Source: Neoarius graeffei
Taxonomy: Eukaryota; Chordata; Actinopteri; Siluriformes; Ariidae
Direction of reading: 5' to 3'
NCBI RefSeq assembly: GCF_027579695.1
Contig: NC_083589.1
Span: forward strand, 30,851,835 to 30,915,834
DNA: 64,000 nt
In this document: in pieces, positions 34,012 to 58,889 of the stretch
Position numbering within the stretch: the stretch's first letter is position 1
Layout of the letters: the number at the start of each line of letters is the position of its first letter
Translations under genes and position numbers: made by a program
The notes under the pieces: model-generated
The model's database searches: none
Told to the model about the DNA's origin: nothing
What the model saw: only the letters and a program-made list of their open reading frames with translations

Positions 34012-37000
34012 ATGTCAGATCATGGAGAAAAGTCACAGAGTGGGGAACTTGAGCTCTTACAAGCTGAGCTGACTAGGTTAAGTGAACTATTAGAATCACA
34101 GACTGATGATGCTGAAAGGGAAAGATTGGAGACACTCATAGGTGATATTCATGCCACTATTGAAATACATAAAGTAACAGTAGAACCCACCTCAACCACA
34201 GTTAAGAGTGTTATACCTAGGACATCTTCACGTGAGAAGAAGTTAACCCCAAAAATGCTGGAGCTAAAGCAAAAGGAGGTTTCTCAGAAGGAGAACAAAT
34301 TCATCACAAAATATGAATGCTGGAAAGAAAAAGTTAGAGATATACGCTCAAAACTTAAAGATGAGTGCTCAGATAAGGACTTGTGTGATATGATGGACAT
34401 TGTGGAAGAGCTGGAAACACAAGTGAGGGATCTTTATGATAATGTGAGATCTCTTTCGGCACCCTCTACTGAAATTAGAAGGAAAATGGATTCTTGCTCA
34501 GCTGTAACTACAGACCTAATGGGACTAATGAAAGTACGCATGAGTGAGGTTGGTCAAGAGGAGTTTAATGCCAAGGCAGAACGTGCCAGACTTCATATGG
34601 TGCTTGACAGAGAATATGCACAATCCATATTTGGGAAGTCAACAGCCTCTAAATCTACTGAACATAGTCATCGCTCAAGCTGCCCATCAGAACAGCAAAT
34701 TCTTACAGTTAAAAGAGCGGACTGTGCTGCACAGCTTGCTGCAAAAAAGGCTGAAATTGAGATGGAAGCAGCAATTGCTGCACAAAGGCAAGAACTCAAA
34801 AAACTGGAAAATCAGAGAGATCTTGAAGTAATATCTGCAAAGCTAAAGGCGTACTCAGATGCTGACTCTGGAGAGAACTGTGAGAAGGATTCAGTTGCAT
34901 ACAGTCCAATGCACAATTGTTCTCCAGCCCCTCCTAAACAAATGGAAAGAGATCAAACATGTAAGAACAGTAAAAATGAACAACCAAACGACACTATCAA
35001 TGATGCATTTCTAACACAAGCCGTACATGACACAATGGTTTTGAGCAGACTTCCAGCACCTGAGCCCTCAGTCTTCACAGGAGACCCACTTAAATTCATA
35101 AGTTGGAGCACAAGTTTCAAGACTTTGATAGAGCGACGTTGTACAAATCCCGCTGATAGGTTGTTCTACTTACAGAAATACATCAGTGGTGAGGCACGAT
35201 CTGTGTTAGAAGGAACCTTTTACAGAAAAGACGATGAAGCTTATGAACAAGCCTGGAAGGCCCTAAACGCACGTTATGGCCATCACTTTGTAATCCAGCG
35301 TGCCTTTAGAGAAAAGCTGAAAAACTGGCCAAAAATTGGCTCAAGAGACTCTGTTAAACTAAGACAATTTAGTGATTTTCTAACAGCCTGCAGTAATGCT
35401 ATGCCTCATGTCAAAGGCCTGCAAGTGTTAAATGATTGTGAGGAGAACCAAAAGATGCTACAAAAACTCCCTGATTGGGTGACCTCCCGCTGGAACAGAC
35501 ATGTAACACAGCAGCTGCGACACACAGAAGAATATCCCAAATTCAAAGAGTTTGCAGATTTCCTGGCCACAGAAGCAGAAATTGCTTGCAATCCTGTGAC
35601 ATCACTCAATGCCTTGAAACCCACTGACGAAAAGCAGTCTAGGGATATAAAACGCACAAAGGCTAATGCATTCATCACAAATGTGAAGGCATCTGATAAG
35701 ACAAGTACAGAGCTGGAATGCAGTGCTGCAGAGAACAGCATAAAGGTTTCAAACAGAGCAAGGAAAGTGAACCCATCATTCACATCAAGTGCAGTCGCAT
35801 GCATGTGCTGTGGTGAGACTCATTCCATTCACAAATGTCAAATATTCACCAACAAACCTGTAGAAGACAAGAGGAAGTTCATACATGACAATAACCTGTG
35901 CTTTGGCTGTCTTAGGAGAGGACACAATTCAAGGGACTGCAAGAACAAAGCTACATGTGGAATATGTAAGAGACCTCATCCAACACCACTTCATGAAAAC
36001 CGTTCTGTTGCTGCTACAGACACATCCTCCTCCCATGCCATGCAAGCGGAAGAGAACACGTCATCTCTCTCTTGCTCTGTGGACAAAGGCGATGGTGGGA
36101 GTACATCCATGATCGTGCCTGTATGGATTTCATCCACTAGCGCACCCGAAAAGGAGACATTAGTTTATGCTCTGTTGGATACTCAGAGTAGCAGCACCTT
36201 TGTGGACCAAGAAGTATGTGAGAAAATGGGAGCCGGTTTAGAGCCAGTCAAGTTGAAGTTAACCACTATGATGGGCAAAGATGCCATCGTTCAGAGTGAC
36301 AGAGTAAGTGGTCTTAGAGTTCGAGGATTTTCCTCACCTAGCTTCATTAACTTGCCACCAGCCTATACCAGGGATTTTATTCCCCTTGAACGTTCTCACA
36401 TACCTACCACTGAAACTGCCAGAAGGTGGAAACATCTGAACTGCATAGCCAAGGAAATACCAGAGTTGATGGATTGTGGGGTCGGACTCTTGATCGGCTA
36501 TGATTGCTCCAGAGCATTGGCACCTCGTCAAGTCATCACAGGAGGTGATGATGAGCCATATGCTGTCAAAACCGATCTGGGTTGGAGTATTGTCGGCAGC
36601 TCACCACAAGTAGCAAAGTCATCAGAGGTGACAGGTCTGTGTCACCGTGTGTCCGTGAAAGAACTTCCTCCATTGACACCAGCTACGGTCATCAAAGCTC
36701 TTGAGTCAGATTTCAAGGATACCAATCCTAGAGAAAAGAGCATATCACAAGATGACATACAGTTCATGAAAATACTAAATGAGGCAATACATCATGATTC
36801 AGATGGGCACCTGGAAATGCCGCTTCCCTTTAAGACACGTCCAAAACTGCCAGAAAACAAACGACTGGCTCTTGTGCGACTGAATCAACTGAAAAGAAAG
36901 TTTGAGAAGAATGCCGAGTTCAAAGATGACTACACCAAGTTTATGGAAGGCGTCTTCAAGGATGGAGACGCAGAGGAAGCTGAAAGTCAACCTAAAGCAG

Positions 37001-37089
37001 GACATGTGTGGTATATCCCACACCAAGGGGTCTACCACCTGAGAAAACCTGGAAAAATTAGTCGTGTTCGACTGCTCAGCCAAATATGA
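34012..37089 (+). CDS. BEL/Pao gag, protease and start of RT (frame 1)
   Basis: The ATG at 34012 begins 1025 codons. Residues about 1-300 are charged coiled coil. About 340-540 is a DUF1759-type gag domain ([20 protein letters not shown]). About 590-670 holds Cys/His knuckles ([40 protein letters not shown]). The protease near residue 720 has [10 protein letters not shown] (catalytic D-T). RT begins at the C-terminus. The frame ends because one base is missing near 37055, where RT continues in the next frame. No other stop is seen. Confidence 0.9.
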   Translation: MSDHGEKSQSGELELLQAELTRLSELLESQTDDAERERLETLIGDIHATIEIHKVTVEPTSTTVKSVIPRTSSREKKLTPKMLELKQKEVSQKENKFITKYECWKEKVRDIRSKLKDECSDKDLCDMMDIVEELETQVRDLYDNVRSLSAPSTEIRRKMDSCSAVTTDLMGLMKVRMSEVGQEEFNAKAERARLHMVLDREYAQSIFGKSTASKSTEHSHRSSCPSEQQILTVKRADCAAQLAAKKAEIEMEAAIAAQRQELKKLENQRDLEVISAKLKAYSDADSGENCEKDSVAYSPMHNCSPAPPKQMERDQTCKNSKNEQPNDTINDAFLTQAVHDTMVLSRLPAPEPSVFTGDPLKFISWSTSFKTLIERRCTNPADRLFYLQKYISGEARSVLEGTFYRKDDEAYEQAWKALNARYGHHFVIQRAFREKLKNWPKIGSRDSVKLRQFSDFLTACSNAMPHVKGLQVLNDCEENQKMLQKLPDWVTSRWNRHVTQQLRHTEEYPKFKEFADFLATEAEIACNPVTSLNALKPTDEKQSRDIKRTKANAFITNVKASDKTSTELECSAAENSIKVSNRARKVNPSFTSSAVACMCCGETHSIHKCQIFTNKPVEDKRKFIHDNNLCFGCLRRGHNSRDCKNKATCGICKRPHPTPLHENRSVAATDTSSSHAMQAEENTSSLSCSVDKGDGGSTSMIVPVWISSTSAPEKETLVYALLDTQSSSTFVDQEVCEKMGAGLEPVKLKLTTMMGKDAIVQSDRVSGLRVRGFSSPSFINLPPAYTRDFIPLERSHIPTTETARRWKHLNCIAKEIPELMDCGVGLLIGYDCSRALAPRQVITGGDDEPYAVKTDLGWSIVGSSPQVAKSSEVTGLCHRVSVKELPPLTPATVIKALESDFKDTNPREKSISQDDIQFMKILNEAIHHDSDGHLEMPLPFKTRPKLPENKRLALVRLNQLKRKFEKNAEFKDDYTKFMEGVFKDGDAEEAESQPKAGHVWYIPHQGVYHLRKPGKISRVRLLSQI

Positions 37090-40009
37090 GGGCACAGCTC
37101 TGAATGATCACTTGTTAACTGGACCTGATCTCACAAATGGTCTGACAGGAGTACTCTGCAGATTTCGCAAACATCCAATAGCAGTTATTTGTGACGTAGA
37201 GAAGATGTTTCACAGGTTTCATGTAAACCAAGATGACAGAGACTACTTACGCTTCCTGTGGTGGGAAAATGGCAATACGAACTCAGAGCCAAAGGAATAT
37301 CGTATGAGAGTTCATCTTTTTGGAGCAGCATCTTCTCCTGGCTGCGCAAATTATGGAATGAAGTATCTTGCAAGCCAAAATGAAAAGGATTATCCAGAAG
37401 CAGCCAACTTCATCAGGAACAATTTCTATGTGGATGACGGCCTTATCAGTGTGGAGTCTGCGGACGATGCCATAAGACTGGTAAGAGAGGCGCAACACAT
37501 ATGTGCAAATGGAAGATTGCATCTCCACAAGTTCATCTCTAACAACAGAGACGTTTTGGAGTCAATTCCTGACAGCGAGAGAGCCAGTGGAGTTCATGAT
37601 GTGGATCTCAACCATAATGAGCTCCCAGTCCAGACTGTGCTCGGAGTGAAGTGGAATGTAAGCAGCGACACTTTCTCCTTTAAGGTTACTCTGAATGAGA
37701 AACCAGTAACACGGCGGGGAATTCTCTCAGTCATAGCTTCGGTGTTTGACCCACTAGGCTTCATGGCGCCATTCCTCCTACTGGGGAAGAAAATACTACA
37801 GGAGATGTGTCAAAAAGGTGTCGGATGGGATGAACCATTGCCTGAAGAACTAAAGCCACAATGGGAGAGCTGGTTGAATGACCTCCAAAATCTGCAAAAT
37901 ATTCAGATCCCAAGGTGCTTTATCCCTGAAGACCTGGCAAAGGCCCAGAGAGTTGAGCTACATCACTTTTCAGATGCCAGTAGTTTTGGATATGGCCAGT
38001 GCACATATATTCGAGTGGTGAGTCAGGACAAGGTGCATTGCTCTTTGGTAATGGGCAAGGCAAGGGTTGCACCCTCCAAAGTCGTAACCATTCCAAGGCT
38101 GGAGCTGACAGCTGCAGTAGTTTCCTCAGCAGTCAGTTATATGTTAAGAGAGGAGCTACAGCTCAAGATTAACCAAGAATATTTTTGGACTGACTCACAG
38201 GTCGTTCTGGCCTACATCAACAACGAAGCTAAAAGATTTCATGTCTTCGTTGCGAACAGAGTGCAAAGAATCAGAGAAAGAACAGAACCAACACAGTGGC
38301 ACTACATTGATACGGATCAGAATCCGGCAGATCATGCCTCAAGAGGCCTCAAGGTGTCAGAGCTGGTTAGTTCAAATTGGTTAACTGGACCGAAATTCCT
38401 CTGGGAACGAGAGATTGTAACACCAGAATCAACCGCAGAACTTCTGGTGGCTGACCCAGAGGTCAAGACAACACAAGCACTACAAACAAAGGTTGTGGAA
38501 GACAACAATTTCTTGGAGAGACTTGAACGATTCTCAAAATGGAGTACAGCCTTGAAAGTTGTGGCTAGGATACAACGACTGGCAAAGAGAGTCAAAACAG
38601 CGGAACCCATAAATGTGGAGGACCGAAGAAAGGCTAGCCTCGTGCTCGTGAAATTGGCACAAAGGAATGCCTTTAGCGAGGAGATACAGTTACTGAGTAA
38701 TGGTAAACTGCCACGTGGTCATCCATTGTTTCAGCTGGACCCAGTGTTGCAAGATGGTGTTCTCAGGGTGGGAGGGCGACTGAAAAATGCCTCCTTACCG
38801 CTTGACGTGAAACATCCAATTATCCTGCCAAAACATGGTGTAATTACAAATTTGATCTTGGATTACTGCCATGAAAACACACAGCACCAAGGAAGAGGAC
38901 AAACACTTAACGAGCTGAGAGCAAACGGGTACTGGATTGTTGGTGGCAGCAAAGTTGTGGCAAACCACATAAAGCAATGTGTCGTGTGCAGGAGAGCCCG
39001 CAGGCCAACAGAAACGCAGAAAATGGCTGACTTGCCAACTAGTCGCATCAACCCTTCGCCACCATTCTCATACTGTGGGATGGATTGCTTCGGACCGTTC
39101 CACACAAAGCAAGGTCGTAAAGACCAGAAGAGATATGGACTCATATTCACTTGTCTTTCCTCAAGAGCAGTCCACATAGAACTGTTAGAAGATCTAACAA
39201 CGGATGCATTCATAAATGCCTTGAGATGTTTTGTAGCTATCCGTGGGACTGTACGACAAATCAAATCCGATCAAGGAACAAATTTTGTTGGGGCAAGAAA
39301 TGAGCTGACAAAGGCATTGCAGGAAGTAGACAAAGACAGATTAACTGCCTTTCTGGCTGAAAAACATTGTGACTTCTCTATGAACGTGCCTGGTGCTAGT
39401 CACATGGGAGGTGTATGGGAACGGCAAATCAGGACAGTCCGTAGCGTCCTGAACTGGGTTCTCTCCAAGAGTGCCGGAAAACTAGATGATGCTTCGCTGA
39501 GAACGTTTTTCTATGAAGCCATGTTAACTGTAAACAGCCGCCCACTCACCACTGACTGCATTACCGATCCTAAAGGTCTAGAGCCACTTACTCCAAATCA
39601 CTTACTTACCTTGAAATCCTCAGTTCCACTTCCTCCACCAGGAAAATTCGTAGAAGCAGATCTGTATGCTAGGAAACGGTGGCGCAGAGTGCAGTACCTG
39701 GTAGAGCAATTCTGGTGTCGATGGAAGAAAGAGTATCTAGCAAACATCACCCGCAGACAGTGCTGGCAAACTCCAAGAAAAAATGTTAAGAATGGAGATG
39801 TTGTCATTCTCAAAGAGGAAGAGCTTCCGCGAAACGAGTGGAGACTTGGAAGAGTGCTCGATGTTTGTAAGGATGAGTATGGACTAGTGCGAAAGGTCAA
39901 AGTACAAATAGGAAACAAGAAGCTTGGAAAGGAGGGTCAACGACTCATTAGCCCAACCATTCTTGAATGCCCTATTCATAAATTAGTTGTGCTTGTAGAA
40001 AACAACTAG
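37064..40009 (+). CDS. BEL/Pao RT, RNase H and integrase (frame 2)
   Basis: Continuation of the polyprotein after the 1-nt shift; the open frame is 981 codons. RT has [10 protein letters not shown] (motif A) and the catalytic box NFYVDDGL. RNase H includes [12 protein letters not shown] and [10 protein letters not shown]. Integrase has a zinc finger (H-x-H region, then [10 protein letters not shown]) and core acidic residues in [18 protein letters not shown] and VWERQIR. The C-terminal part ([21 protein letters not shown]) is typical of the DUF5641 tail of BEL elements. Stop at 40007-40009. Confidence 0.92.
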   Translation: MFDCSAKYEGTALNDHLLTGPDLTNGLTGVLCRFRKHPIAVICDVEKMFHRFHVNQDDRDYLRFLWWENGNTNSEPKEYRMRVHLFGAASSPGCANYGMKYLASQNEKDYPEAANFIRNNFYVDDGLISVESADDAIRLVREAQHICANGRLHLHKFISNNRDVLESIPDSERASGVHDVDLNHNELPVQTVLGVKWNVSSDTFSFKVTLNEKPVTRRGILSVIASVFDPLGFMAPFLLLGKKILQEMCQKGVGWDEPLPEELKPQWESWLNDLQNLQNIQIPRCFIPEDLAKAQRVELHHFSDASSFGYGQCTYIRVVSQDKVHCSLVMGKARVAPSKVVTIPRLELTAAVVSSAVSYMLREELQLKINQEYFWTDSQVVLAYINNEAKRFHVFVANRVQRIRERTEPTQWHYIDTDQNPADHASRGLKVSELVSSNWLTGPKFLWEREIVTPESTAELLVADPEVKTTQALQTKVVEDNNFLERLERFSKWSTALKVVARIQRLAKRVKTAEPINVEDRRKASLVLVKLAQRNAFSEEIQLLSNGKLPRGHPLFQLDPVLQDGVLRVGGRLKNASLPLDVKHPIILPKHGVITNLILDYCHENTQHQGRGQTLNELRANGYWIVGGSKVVANHIKQCVVCRRARRPTETQKMADLPTSRINPSPPFSYCGMDCFGPFHTKQGRKDQKRYGLIFTCLSSRAVHIELLEDLTTDAFINALRCFVAIRGTVRQIKSDQGTNFVGARNELTKALQEVDKDRLTAFLAEKHCDFSMNVPGASHMGGVWERQIRTVRSVLNWVLSKSAGKLDDASLRTFFYEAMLTVNSRPLTTDCITDPKGLEPLTPNHLLTLKSSVPLPPPGKFVEADLYARKRWRRVQYLVEQFWCRWKKEYLANITRRQCWQTPRKNVKNGDVVILKEEELPRNEWRLGRVLDVCKDEYGLVRKVKVQIGNKKLGKEGQRLISPTILECPIHKLVVLVENN

Positions 40010-40160
40010 GAAGTGTTCCAGTGGAACTTTGGTTGAGATATTAATATGTGTAGAGGGTTAAAGGTTTATGTTTGATTTGAGAGTTTCTAAGAAAGCCCAC
40101 TTTAGTTTGGAAATTACTAGATTCATTCAGATGTTACACAAAGGTCATCATAAATCATAG

Positions 40161-40174
40161 TAATTTGGTGGGAG
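40161..40174 (+). promoter_or_regulatory. BEL polypurine tract
   Basis: TAATTTGGTGGGAG lies immediately before the 3' LTR; its GGTGGGAG end is the likely polypurine primer. Confidence 0.55.
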
Positions 40175-40687
40175 TGTAGCAGTCGGCAACACAAGTTTAA
40201 GAAAACAAAGGGTTACAAATTTATGGAAAATGTATTGTTTTTGTTTGCAGAAGAGGTTTGTTGTGAATGCATATAATATGTATAAAATGTAAAATATATG
40301 TGCATAAAAACATTGGTTGGCTTTGGGTCACGTGCCAAGGTTAAGGGTCACGGCCTCGGCCTTATGGGTAGAAGATGGGTGTGGCCGTTGAGAAGAAGAT
40401 GGTGTGCTGCGTAACATGAAAATATTCTTCACTGGTTTCATTGAGGCGCACACGGTAATTGTTTTATTTGGTTATATTTCTGTTTATTGGTTAAGGCATG
40501 AACAATGTAAATTTATTTAATGTATATATGTTTGTGTTTTTTTTAATATGTCAGATGAATATGTTAGCTTAACTTTGTTTTTTACCTTTTAGTTTACACG
40601 GTGTCTAAGAGAGAGAGAGAGACAATAAAAGACAAAAAGACATCAGTATGTTTCGTGGCCTTCTTTAACGGAACCAGTGCAGCTAAA
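40175..40687 (+). repeat. BEL 3' LTR
   Basis: About 513 bp from TGTAGCAGTCGG to CAGCTAAA; the expected final CA appears mutated. It contains a GA-rich run and AATAAA near 40624. Confidence 0.8.
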
Positions 40688-40915
40688 ATATCATTAAATC
40701 AATGTACCAGGGAAATGAATGTTGTAAAAATTGGACAGAAAAGAACATAGCACTTTAAATAAGAGTGTGGGGTGAGCCAGGGGTGCTGACTAAGTCCGAC
40801 TCTGTTCAATATCTTCATCAATGAATTAGCTACAACACTAATTCACAGCTCTAGGTCGCACCATCTACAATATCGAGGTCAAGTTCCTGCTCTCACTGAC
40901 TCTCACTCGCTTGCT
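40688..40915 (+). pseudogene. LINE RT fragment, right of the BEL insertion
   Basis: Resumes the LINE cut at 33532. A broken frame matches the conserved GVRQGC.LSPTLFNIF-type RT block, with indels, then fades into the microsatellite. Confidence 0.6.
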
Positions 40916-40922
40916 CGTTATC

Positions 40923-40923
<1 letters not shown>

Positions 40924-41001
<78 letters not shown>
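40924..41001. repeat. (CTAT)n microsatellite
   Basis: About 78 bp of the tetranucleotide repeat, followed by a short CT run at 41022-41037. Confidence 0.95.
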
Positions 41002-41094
41002 ACTTCCCCATCTATTTTATCTCTCTCTCTCTCTCTGTATCCTCTCTCTCAATCTAACAATCTATCTTGAATTCTTGAATTTTTGTTTTGCAAG

Positions 41095-42826
41095 TGTGGC
41101 CTTGGGGAGAAAAGCAAAGCGTTGACTAAATTGGACCTTAAACAGAGCCAAAGAGCAATTACTGACTACGCCACCAGGGGACTTTCACCCCAGGAATATT
41201 AACCAGAAAACACTTCACTATGTTGACACGCAAGGTTCATTTGACTAAAGACACCAGAGACCAAAGTTATGAAAAAAAAGGCTATTTTATTTTGTTACAA
41301 TGTTTACAAAATAATTCTTTCCTTTACTTCACAATCACTTTCATTCACACTCCAAAGGACTAACTAACATGCATGTGGGGCAAGGGTAAGGGAAAAATCA
41401 ATATTAACAGGGCCGAGGCCTACCAGCAGGGGGCAAGATACCAGGAGACGGAGAAGAGATCCAAAAAGGGCACACCATGCAAGCCCACGTGTCACACTCA
41501 CTACAAACCAAATCAAAATAAATCAAATAAAATCAAAAACATAAAAGGAGAATTCCACACAGGCACACGTGAACACACATGGACAATAAGAAAATAAGGG
41601 AATCAGCTGCCACCCCGCCTTGGGCACACAGTACCTGAAAAGTAAATAAACAAAAAAAAGGTAAAAGAGAGAAAATCAAACAAAGAAATAACACAGCTAG
41701 ATCACAAACTAACCAATTAAAATGCACAACCACACACGATGTAAACTAAGGGAGGGGAACTACGTGGACCACTGATGATCCACAGCTTGCAATAACCTCC
41801 CACCAATACTGGCATACAACTGGCAACCAAAGGCTGCTTGCTAGAGCAGAAAAGGTTGGCAGACGTGGTTGCTAACCACACACAAATTCACATAAAATAA
41901 GCTCTCGTGAGCATTAAACCAAATAAACAAAAATAAAAAAAATTAAAAAAGACATTAACATAAATCAGGCCCAATAAGATAGCCCACTGGCTATCCACAG
42001 CTATAGAAAAAGAGCCTCCTGCCAGCAGGTAAAGCCTGAGCAGGACTAAAACAAATAAACAAAAATACCCAATTTAACAGAAAAGAAAATCCCTCATACC
42101 ACACTCCAAACACACACATTGATTATAAATGAATAATGATCAGGCGCACAAACAGTCACACACACACACCCTACAAAAGTTAAAACTAGTGTTAAAGGGC
42201 TGTGGTGGTTTTGCAGCCCTCCTCATGCAAGCAGCTGCATCAATCAGAGAAAACAGCACTTAGCAGAAACGCGCTGGCAAGAACAGCAGCAAACCCGGAC
42301 CAAAACCGGCAACACCTAAAAAAAACACGCAAAATACTCAATTAACGCCACGCTTAATAAACTCAGAGTAGTAGGAATTCAAGGGGGAAGGGACACATAC
42401 CACACGATCCAAAACTCCTAGCCTAATCCCAGCGAGGCTCACAGAATTCCATGGGTCATCTGCGCTTAATACAGACGCCAAGAGAACATTCGGAAGTTGC
42501 TGCACACAAAATGCACAGCTGGACAAGACCGGGGGAAAGCCAAACAGTGGATACACTGAAAAGCAACCAAAGCCGGTCACAAATAAACCAAACGAAAGTT
42601 AGCCAGAGTAACAGAGTTCCAAACAAGCGTGTTTACCGGCCACAGGTAAACGGGAAGGGGTGTGACAAGAAACAGCAAGGGAGGGGGTCGTCACACCTCC
42701 AGAGTTCAAAATCACTCTACCATAAATAGGCTCGTGACGCACGGCATTGATTAATTGGACTGGCCCCTCCCAATGCAGCCAGATCCCAAGGAAACCGCGG
42801 AGAAAGAGGTAATTCCACCTGCTACA
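41095..42826 (-). repeat. 3' LTR of gypsy family 3
   Basis: LTR of 1732 bp. On the minus strand the purine tract AAAAAGGGGGGGTAGAA (42827-42843) precedes it. Confidence 0.93.
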
Positions 42827-42902
42827 TTCTACCCCCCCTTTTTAAGTCGTCGCCCCGACGATGACACACAAAAGCAGCAGGGCCACTATTCACTCGGGGG
42901 CA

Positions 42903-43747
42903 CTAGTGGTTGATGCTAGGGAGACTTGTTCCTCCGCCTAGGTCACTACAAGCCCAAGAAGATGGTTGGCCTTGAACTCTATACTGTATACCATAGGCCG
43001 AGGGGACTGAAAAACTACGCCCCCTAGCGCCACCAGAAAACCCCTCTCGTTCCCATGTGATGGCCTCACTGCGTACCTCAAGAAGTGTGGCTTGTGGCTG
43101 CCGGCGAATGAACTGTTTCAACTCCCGTTGGAGTGCACTGTCCAGGACATGCTCCACAAACTGATCGCGGAGAAGGACATCCGCATTAGTCATACTCTCA
43201 GGGGCCCTTTGCTTAACCTGCTCCATTAAAGCCATTAAGGCTAAGGAAACTCATGCAAAGTCTCCCCTTCTTGTTGTTGCCTAGAAAAGAACGATTGCTG
43301 GAGAGTCATATACGACTGTGTACAGCCATACAAATCCTTTAAGATACCTAAGATCTTTTCTGGGTCCATTCTCTCTGCTCTAGGACAGTATTTGGTTTCT
43401 TCCTTCGCTTCTCCCTCCAAGTGATCAAAAATAAACAATGCTTGATCACTAACTGCTAGGTAACGAGCACGCATACAGACCCGGACTTCTTCAATCCACT
43501 CCAACACTCTTAAACCCATTTTACCATTAAACATTGGGCACTTACGATCTCGAAGAATGACAACCAGTCACTCTGAGGCTACCACACTATTTCCAGCTCC
43601 TGGATTAAACCGGCCGTTCTCCATAACACCTGTGGATGGACCTACAGAGCCACTTACCCGACTGGCAGCCCGCTCCTATCGCAATTGCTCATTGTCAGCC
43701 TTCAGCTGTATCACCAAGTTACGGAGTTCCCGCAATTCCTCCTCCAT
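42903..43747 (-). pseudogene. Gypsy family 3 gag fragment
   Basis: The ATG at 43747 (MEEELRELRNLVIQLKADNE) gives a coiled-coil start. Stops follow near 43678 and 43560, then KCPMFNGKMGLRVLEWIEEV and ILGILKDLYGCTQSY. A shift near 43240 leads to DVLLRDQFVEHVL. It is clearly related to family 1 gag but lacks the CCHC knuckle and all of pol. Confidence 0.85.
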
Positions 43748-43990
43748 GTATATAATCAAAATCGGCTCACTGTATCGCCAAGGGTTTCAGTCCACTGCCA
43801 AAGGAACGCAACAGCCAACTGCCACACCGGGCCCACTGCTGCTCTTGCCAACGCACTCACAAACAGAAAAAGAGAAGTTAATTGAAATGCCTAAAATGAA
43901 AGCAAAACAATTTTAAGTTTTAACACCAACCACCATACAAACAACCACTTCTACAAATTCAAAACAATAGTCCCTGGTGTTTAAAAAGTC

Positions 43991-44009
43991 AATCCTGCCG
44001 ACTACGCCA
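43991..44009 (-). promoter_or_regulatory. Primer binding site, tRNA-Ser(AGA)
   Basis: The minus strand reads TGGCGTAGTCGGCAGGATT two bases after the 5' LTR. This is the exact complement of the vertebrate tRNA-Ser(AGA) 3' end including CCA, as recalled. Confidence 0.8.
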
Positions 44010-44011
44010 AA

Positions 44012-45747
44012 TGTGGCCTTGGGCAGAAAAGCGAAGCGTTGACTAAATTGGACCTTAAACAGAGCCAAAGAGCAATTACTGACTACGCCACCAGGGGACT
44101 TTCACCCCAAGAATATTAACCAGAAAACACTTCACTATGTTGACACGCAAGGTTCGTTTGACTAAAGACACCAGAGACCAAAGTTATGAAAAAAAAGGCT
44201 ATTTTATTTTGTTACAATGTTTACAAAATAATTCTTTCCTTTACTTCACAATCACTTTCATTCACACTCCAAAGGACTAACTAACATGCATGTGGGGCAA
44301 GGGTAAGGGAAAAATCAATATTAACAGGGCCGAGGCCTACCAGCAGGGGGCAAGATACCAGGAGACGGAGAAGAGATCCAAAAAGGGCACACCATGCAAG
44401 CCCACGTGTCACACTCACTACAAACCAAATCAAAATAAATCAAATAAAATCAAAAACATAAAAGGAGAATTCCACACAGGCACACGTGAACACACATGGA
44501 CAATAGGAAAATAAGGGAATCAGCTGCCACCCCGCCTTGGGCACACAGTACCTGAAAAGTAAATAAACAAAAAAAAGGTAAAAGAGAGAAAATCAAACAA
44601 AGAAATAACACAGCTAGATCACAAACTAACCAATTAAAATGCACAACCACACACGATGTAAACTAAGGGAGGGGAACTACGTGGACCACTGATGATCCAC
44701 AGCTTGCAATAACCTCCCACCAATACTGGCATACAACTGGCAACCAAAGGCTGCTTGCTACAGCAGAAAAGGTTGGCAGACGTGGTTGCTAACCACACAC
44801 AAATTCACATAAAATAAGCTCTCGTGAGCATTAAACCAAATAAACAAAAATAAAAAAAATTAAAAAAGACATTAACATAAATCAGGCCCAATAAGATAGC
44901 CCACTGGCTATCCACAGCTATAGAAAAAGAGCCTCCTGCCAGCAGGTAAAGCCTGAGCAGGACTAAAACAAATAAACAAAAATACCCAATTTAACAGAAA
45001 AGAAAATCCCTCATACCACACTCCAAACACACACATTGATTATAAATGAATAATGATCAGGCGCACAAACAGTCACACACACACACACACCCTACAAAAG
45101 TTAAAACTAGTGTTAAAGGGCTGTGGTGGTTTTGCAGCCCTCCTCATGCAAGCAGCTGCATCAATCAGAGAAAACAGCACTTAGCAGAAACGCGCTGGCA
45201 AGAACAGCAGCAAACCCGGACCAAAACCGGCAACACCTAAAAAAAACACGCAAAATACTCAATTAACGCCACGCTTAATAAACTCAGAGTAGTAGGAATT
45301 CAAGGGGGAAGGGACACATACCACACGATCCAAAACTCCTAGCCTAATCCCAGCGAGGCTCACAGAATTCCATGGGTCATCTGCACTTAATACAGACGCC
45401 AAGAGAACATTCGGAAGTCGCTGCACACAAAATGCACAGCTGGACAAGACCGGGGGAAAGCCAAACAGTGGATACACTGAAAAGCAACCAAAGCCGGTCA
45501 CAAATAAACCAAACGAAAGTTAGCCAGAGTAACAGAGTTCCAAACAAGCGTGTTTACCGGCCACAGGTAAACGGGAAGGGGTGTGACAAGAAACAGCAAG
45601 GGAGGGGGTCGTCACACCTCCAGAGTTCAAAATCACTCTACCATAAATAGGCTCGTGACGCACGCCATTGATTAATTGGACTGGCCCCTCCCAATGCAGC
45701 CAGATCCCAAGGAAACCGCGGAGAAAGAGGTAATTCCACCTGCTACA
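44012..45747 (-). repeat. 5' LTR of gypsy family 3
   Basis: LTR of 1736 bp, nearly identical to the left LTR. Identical open frames in both LTRs (for example 41373-41597 and 44290-44514) are LTR sequence, not genes. Confidence 0.93.
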
Positions 45748-45751
45748 CAAG

Positions 45752-46190
45752 TAAAACTAGTTTCCTTGCTATTTCATTTCAACTTGCAGTTATTACCCGT
45801 GGGAGAGAGGAGATGTAGTAGTTATTGCCCGTCACTGAGGAGACGTAGACTTGGCCCTTGCGGATGTCTCTGGTGAAGAGCGCTGATTGCAAAGTCCTGT
45901 ACAATTGAAACTCCCAGTGAGTGGGGGATTCCGGTGTGTTAGTGTGAGCATGTCGCCTATGGGAAATGAACAGTGTGTTGGATTAGCACTAATCCCACGT
46001 TTTATAAATTCAAAAATGTTGTCTTGGGCCCCTCTGGGCTATCACCAATCCATGTACAAAGTATGGAGTATGTGCGTCCAGCCGTGTCAATTTGCACAGG
46101 TGAACCGACAGAGAGACAGACAGCCTTCCTTTAGTAGTATAGATATTTTTTATTTTGTCTATCTGTGTATTAAGTTTTTATTTTGTGCAT
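45752..46190. other. No gene recognised
   Basis: Sequence between gypsy family 3 and the last coiled-coil exon. It might be 3' UTR or flank of that gene. The open frame at 45887-46285 has no recognised domain. Confidence 0.3.
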
Positions 46191-58597
<12,407 letters not shown>

Positions 58598-58889
58598 CTG
58601 AAAGAATGCTAATTATGGCTTATTGGCTTTATTTACTTCTACATATTTAGACACTTTTAAAATCTGACTGATCACTCATGAAAATGTATTGGGGGGGAAA
58701 AAAGTACAAAATGTCCCAAGACATTTTTCAGTCATTTTCACTGGCACATCTGTGACACATACCTACAAACTACATACGGTATAACTTCAGGAAGAAAATA
58801 AACATTTATTTCACACTAAGAAAAGCAGTCTCGCTACACATGGAGGCCATACAAAGTACAGAAATGTAGCATACAGTTGTCCCATCTAG
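58598..58889. other. Intron sequence, then left flank of the piggyBac relic
   Basis: To about 58716 it matches the introns of the array, then the similarity stops and piggyBac-associated sequence begins. No TTAA was identified at the junction. Confidence 0.5.

Larger units (their letters stand above)
33533..40687 (+). mobile_element. BEL/Pao LTR retrotransposon, nearly intact coding region
   Basis: Flanked by the 5-bp duplication ATATC (33528-33532 and 40688-40692). The 3' LTR is 40175-40687; the left LTR is reduced to its first 21 bp (33533-33553). Gag-pol covers 34012-40009 with a single frame break. The insertion splits a LINE. Confidence 0.92.
41095..45747 (-). mobile_element. Ty3/gypsy family 3, internally deleted, gag only
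   Basis: LTRs 41095-42826 and 44012-45747 (TGTGGCC...GCTACA) differ at only about nine positions plus a CA-repeat length change by eye. A 4-bp duplication CAAG flanks the element (41091-41094 and 45748-45751). The internal part is only about 1.2 kb and holds a broken gag and the priming sites; pol is absent. Confidence 0.93.

Noticed and set aside
37055..37090. Programmed frameshift between the two BEL frames
   Set aside because: The break falls in the middle of RT, where BEL elements have one continuous frame; a single-base loss explains it.
41373..45750. Duplicate genes at 41373-41597 and 44290-44514, and at 42338-42580 and 45259-45501
   Set aside because: They are identical because they lie in the two LTRs of one element.
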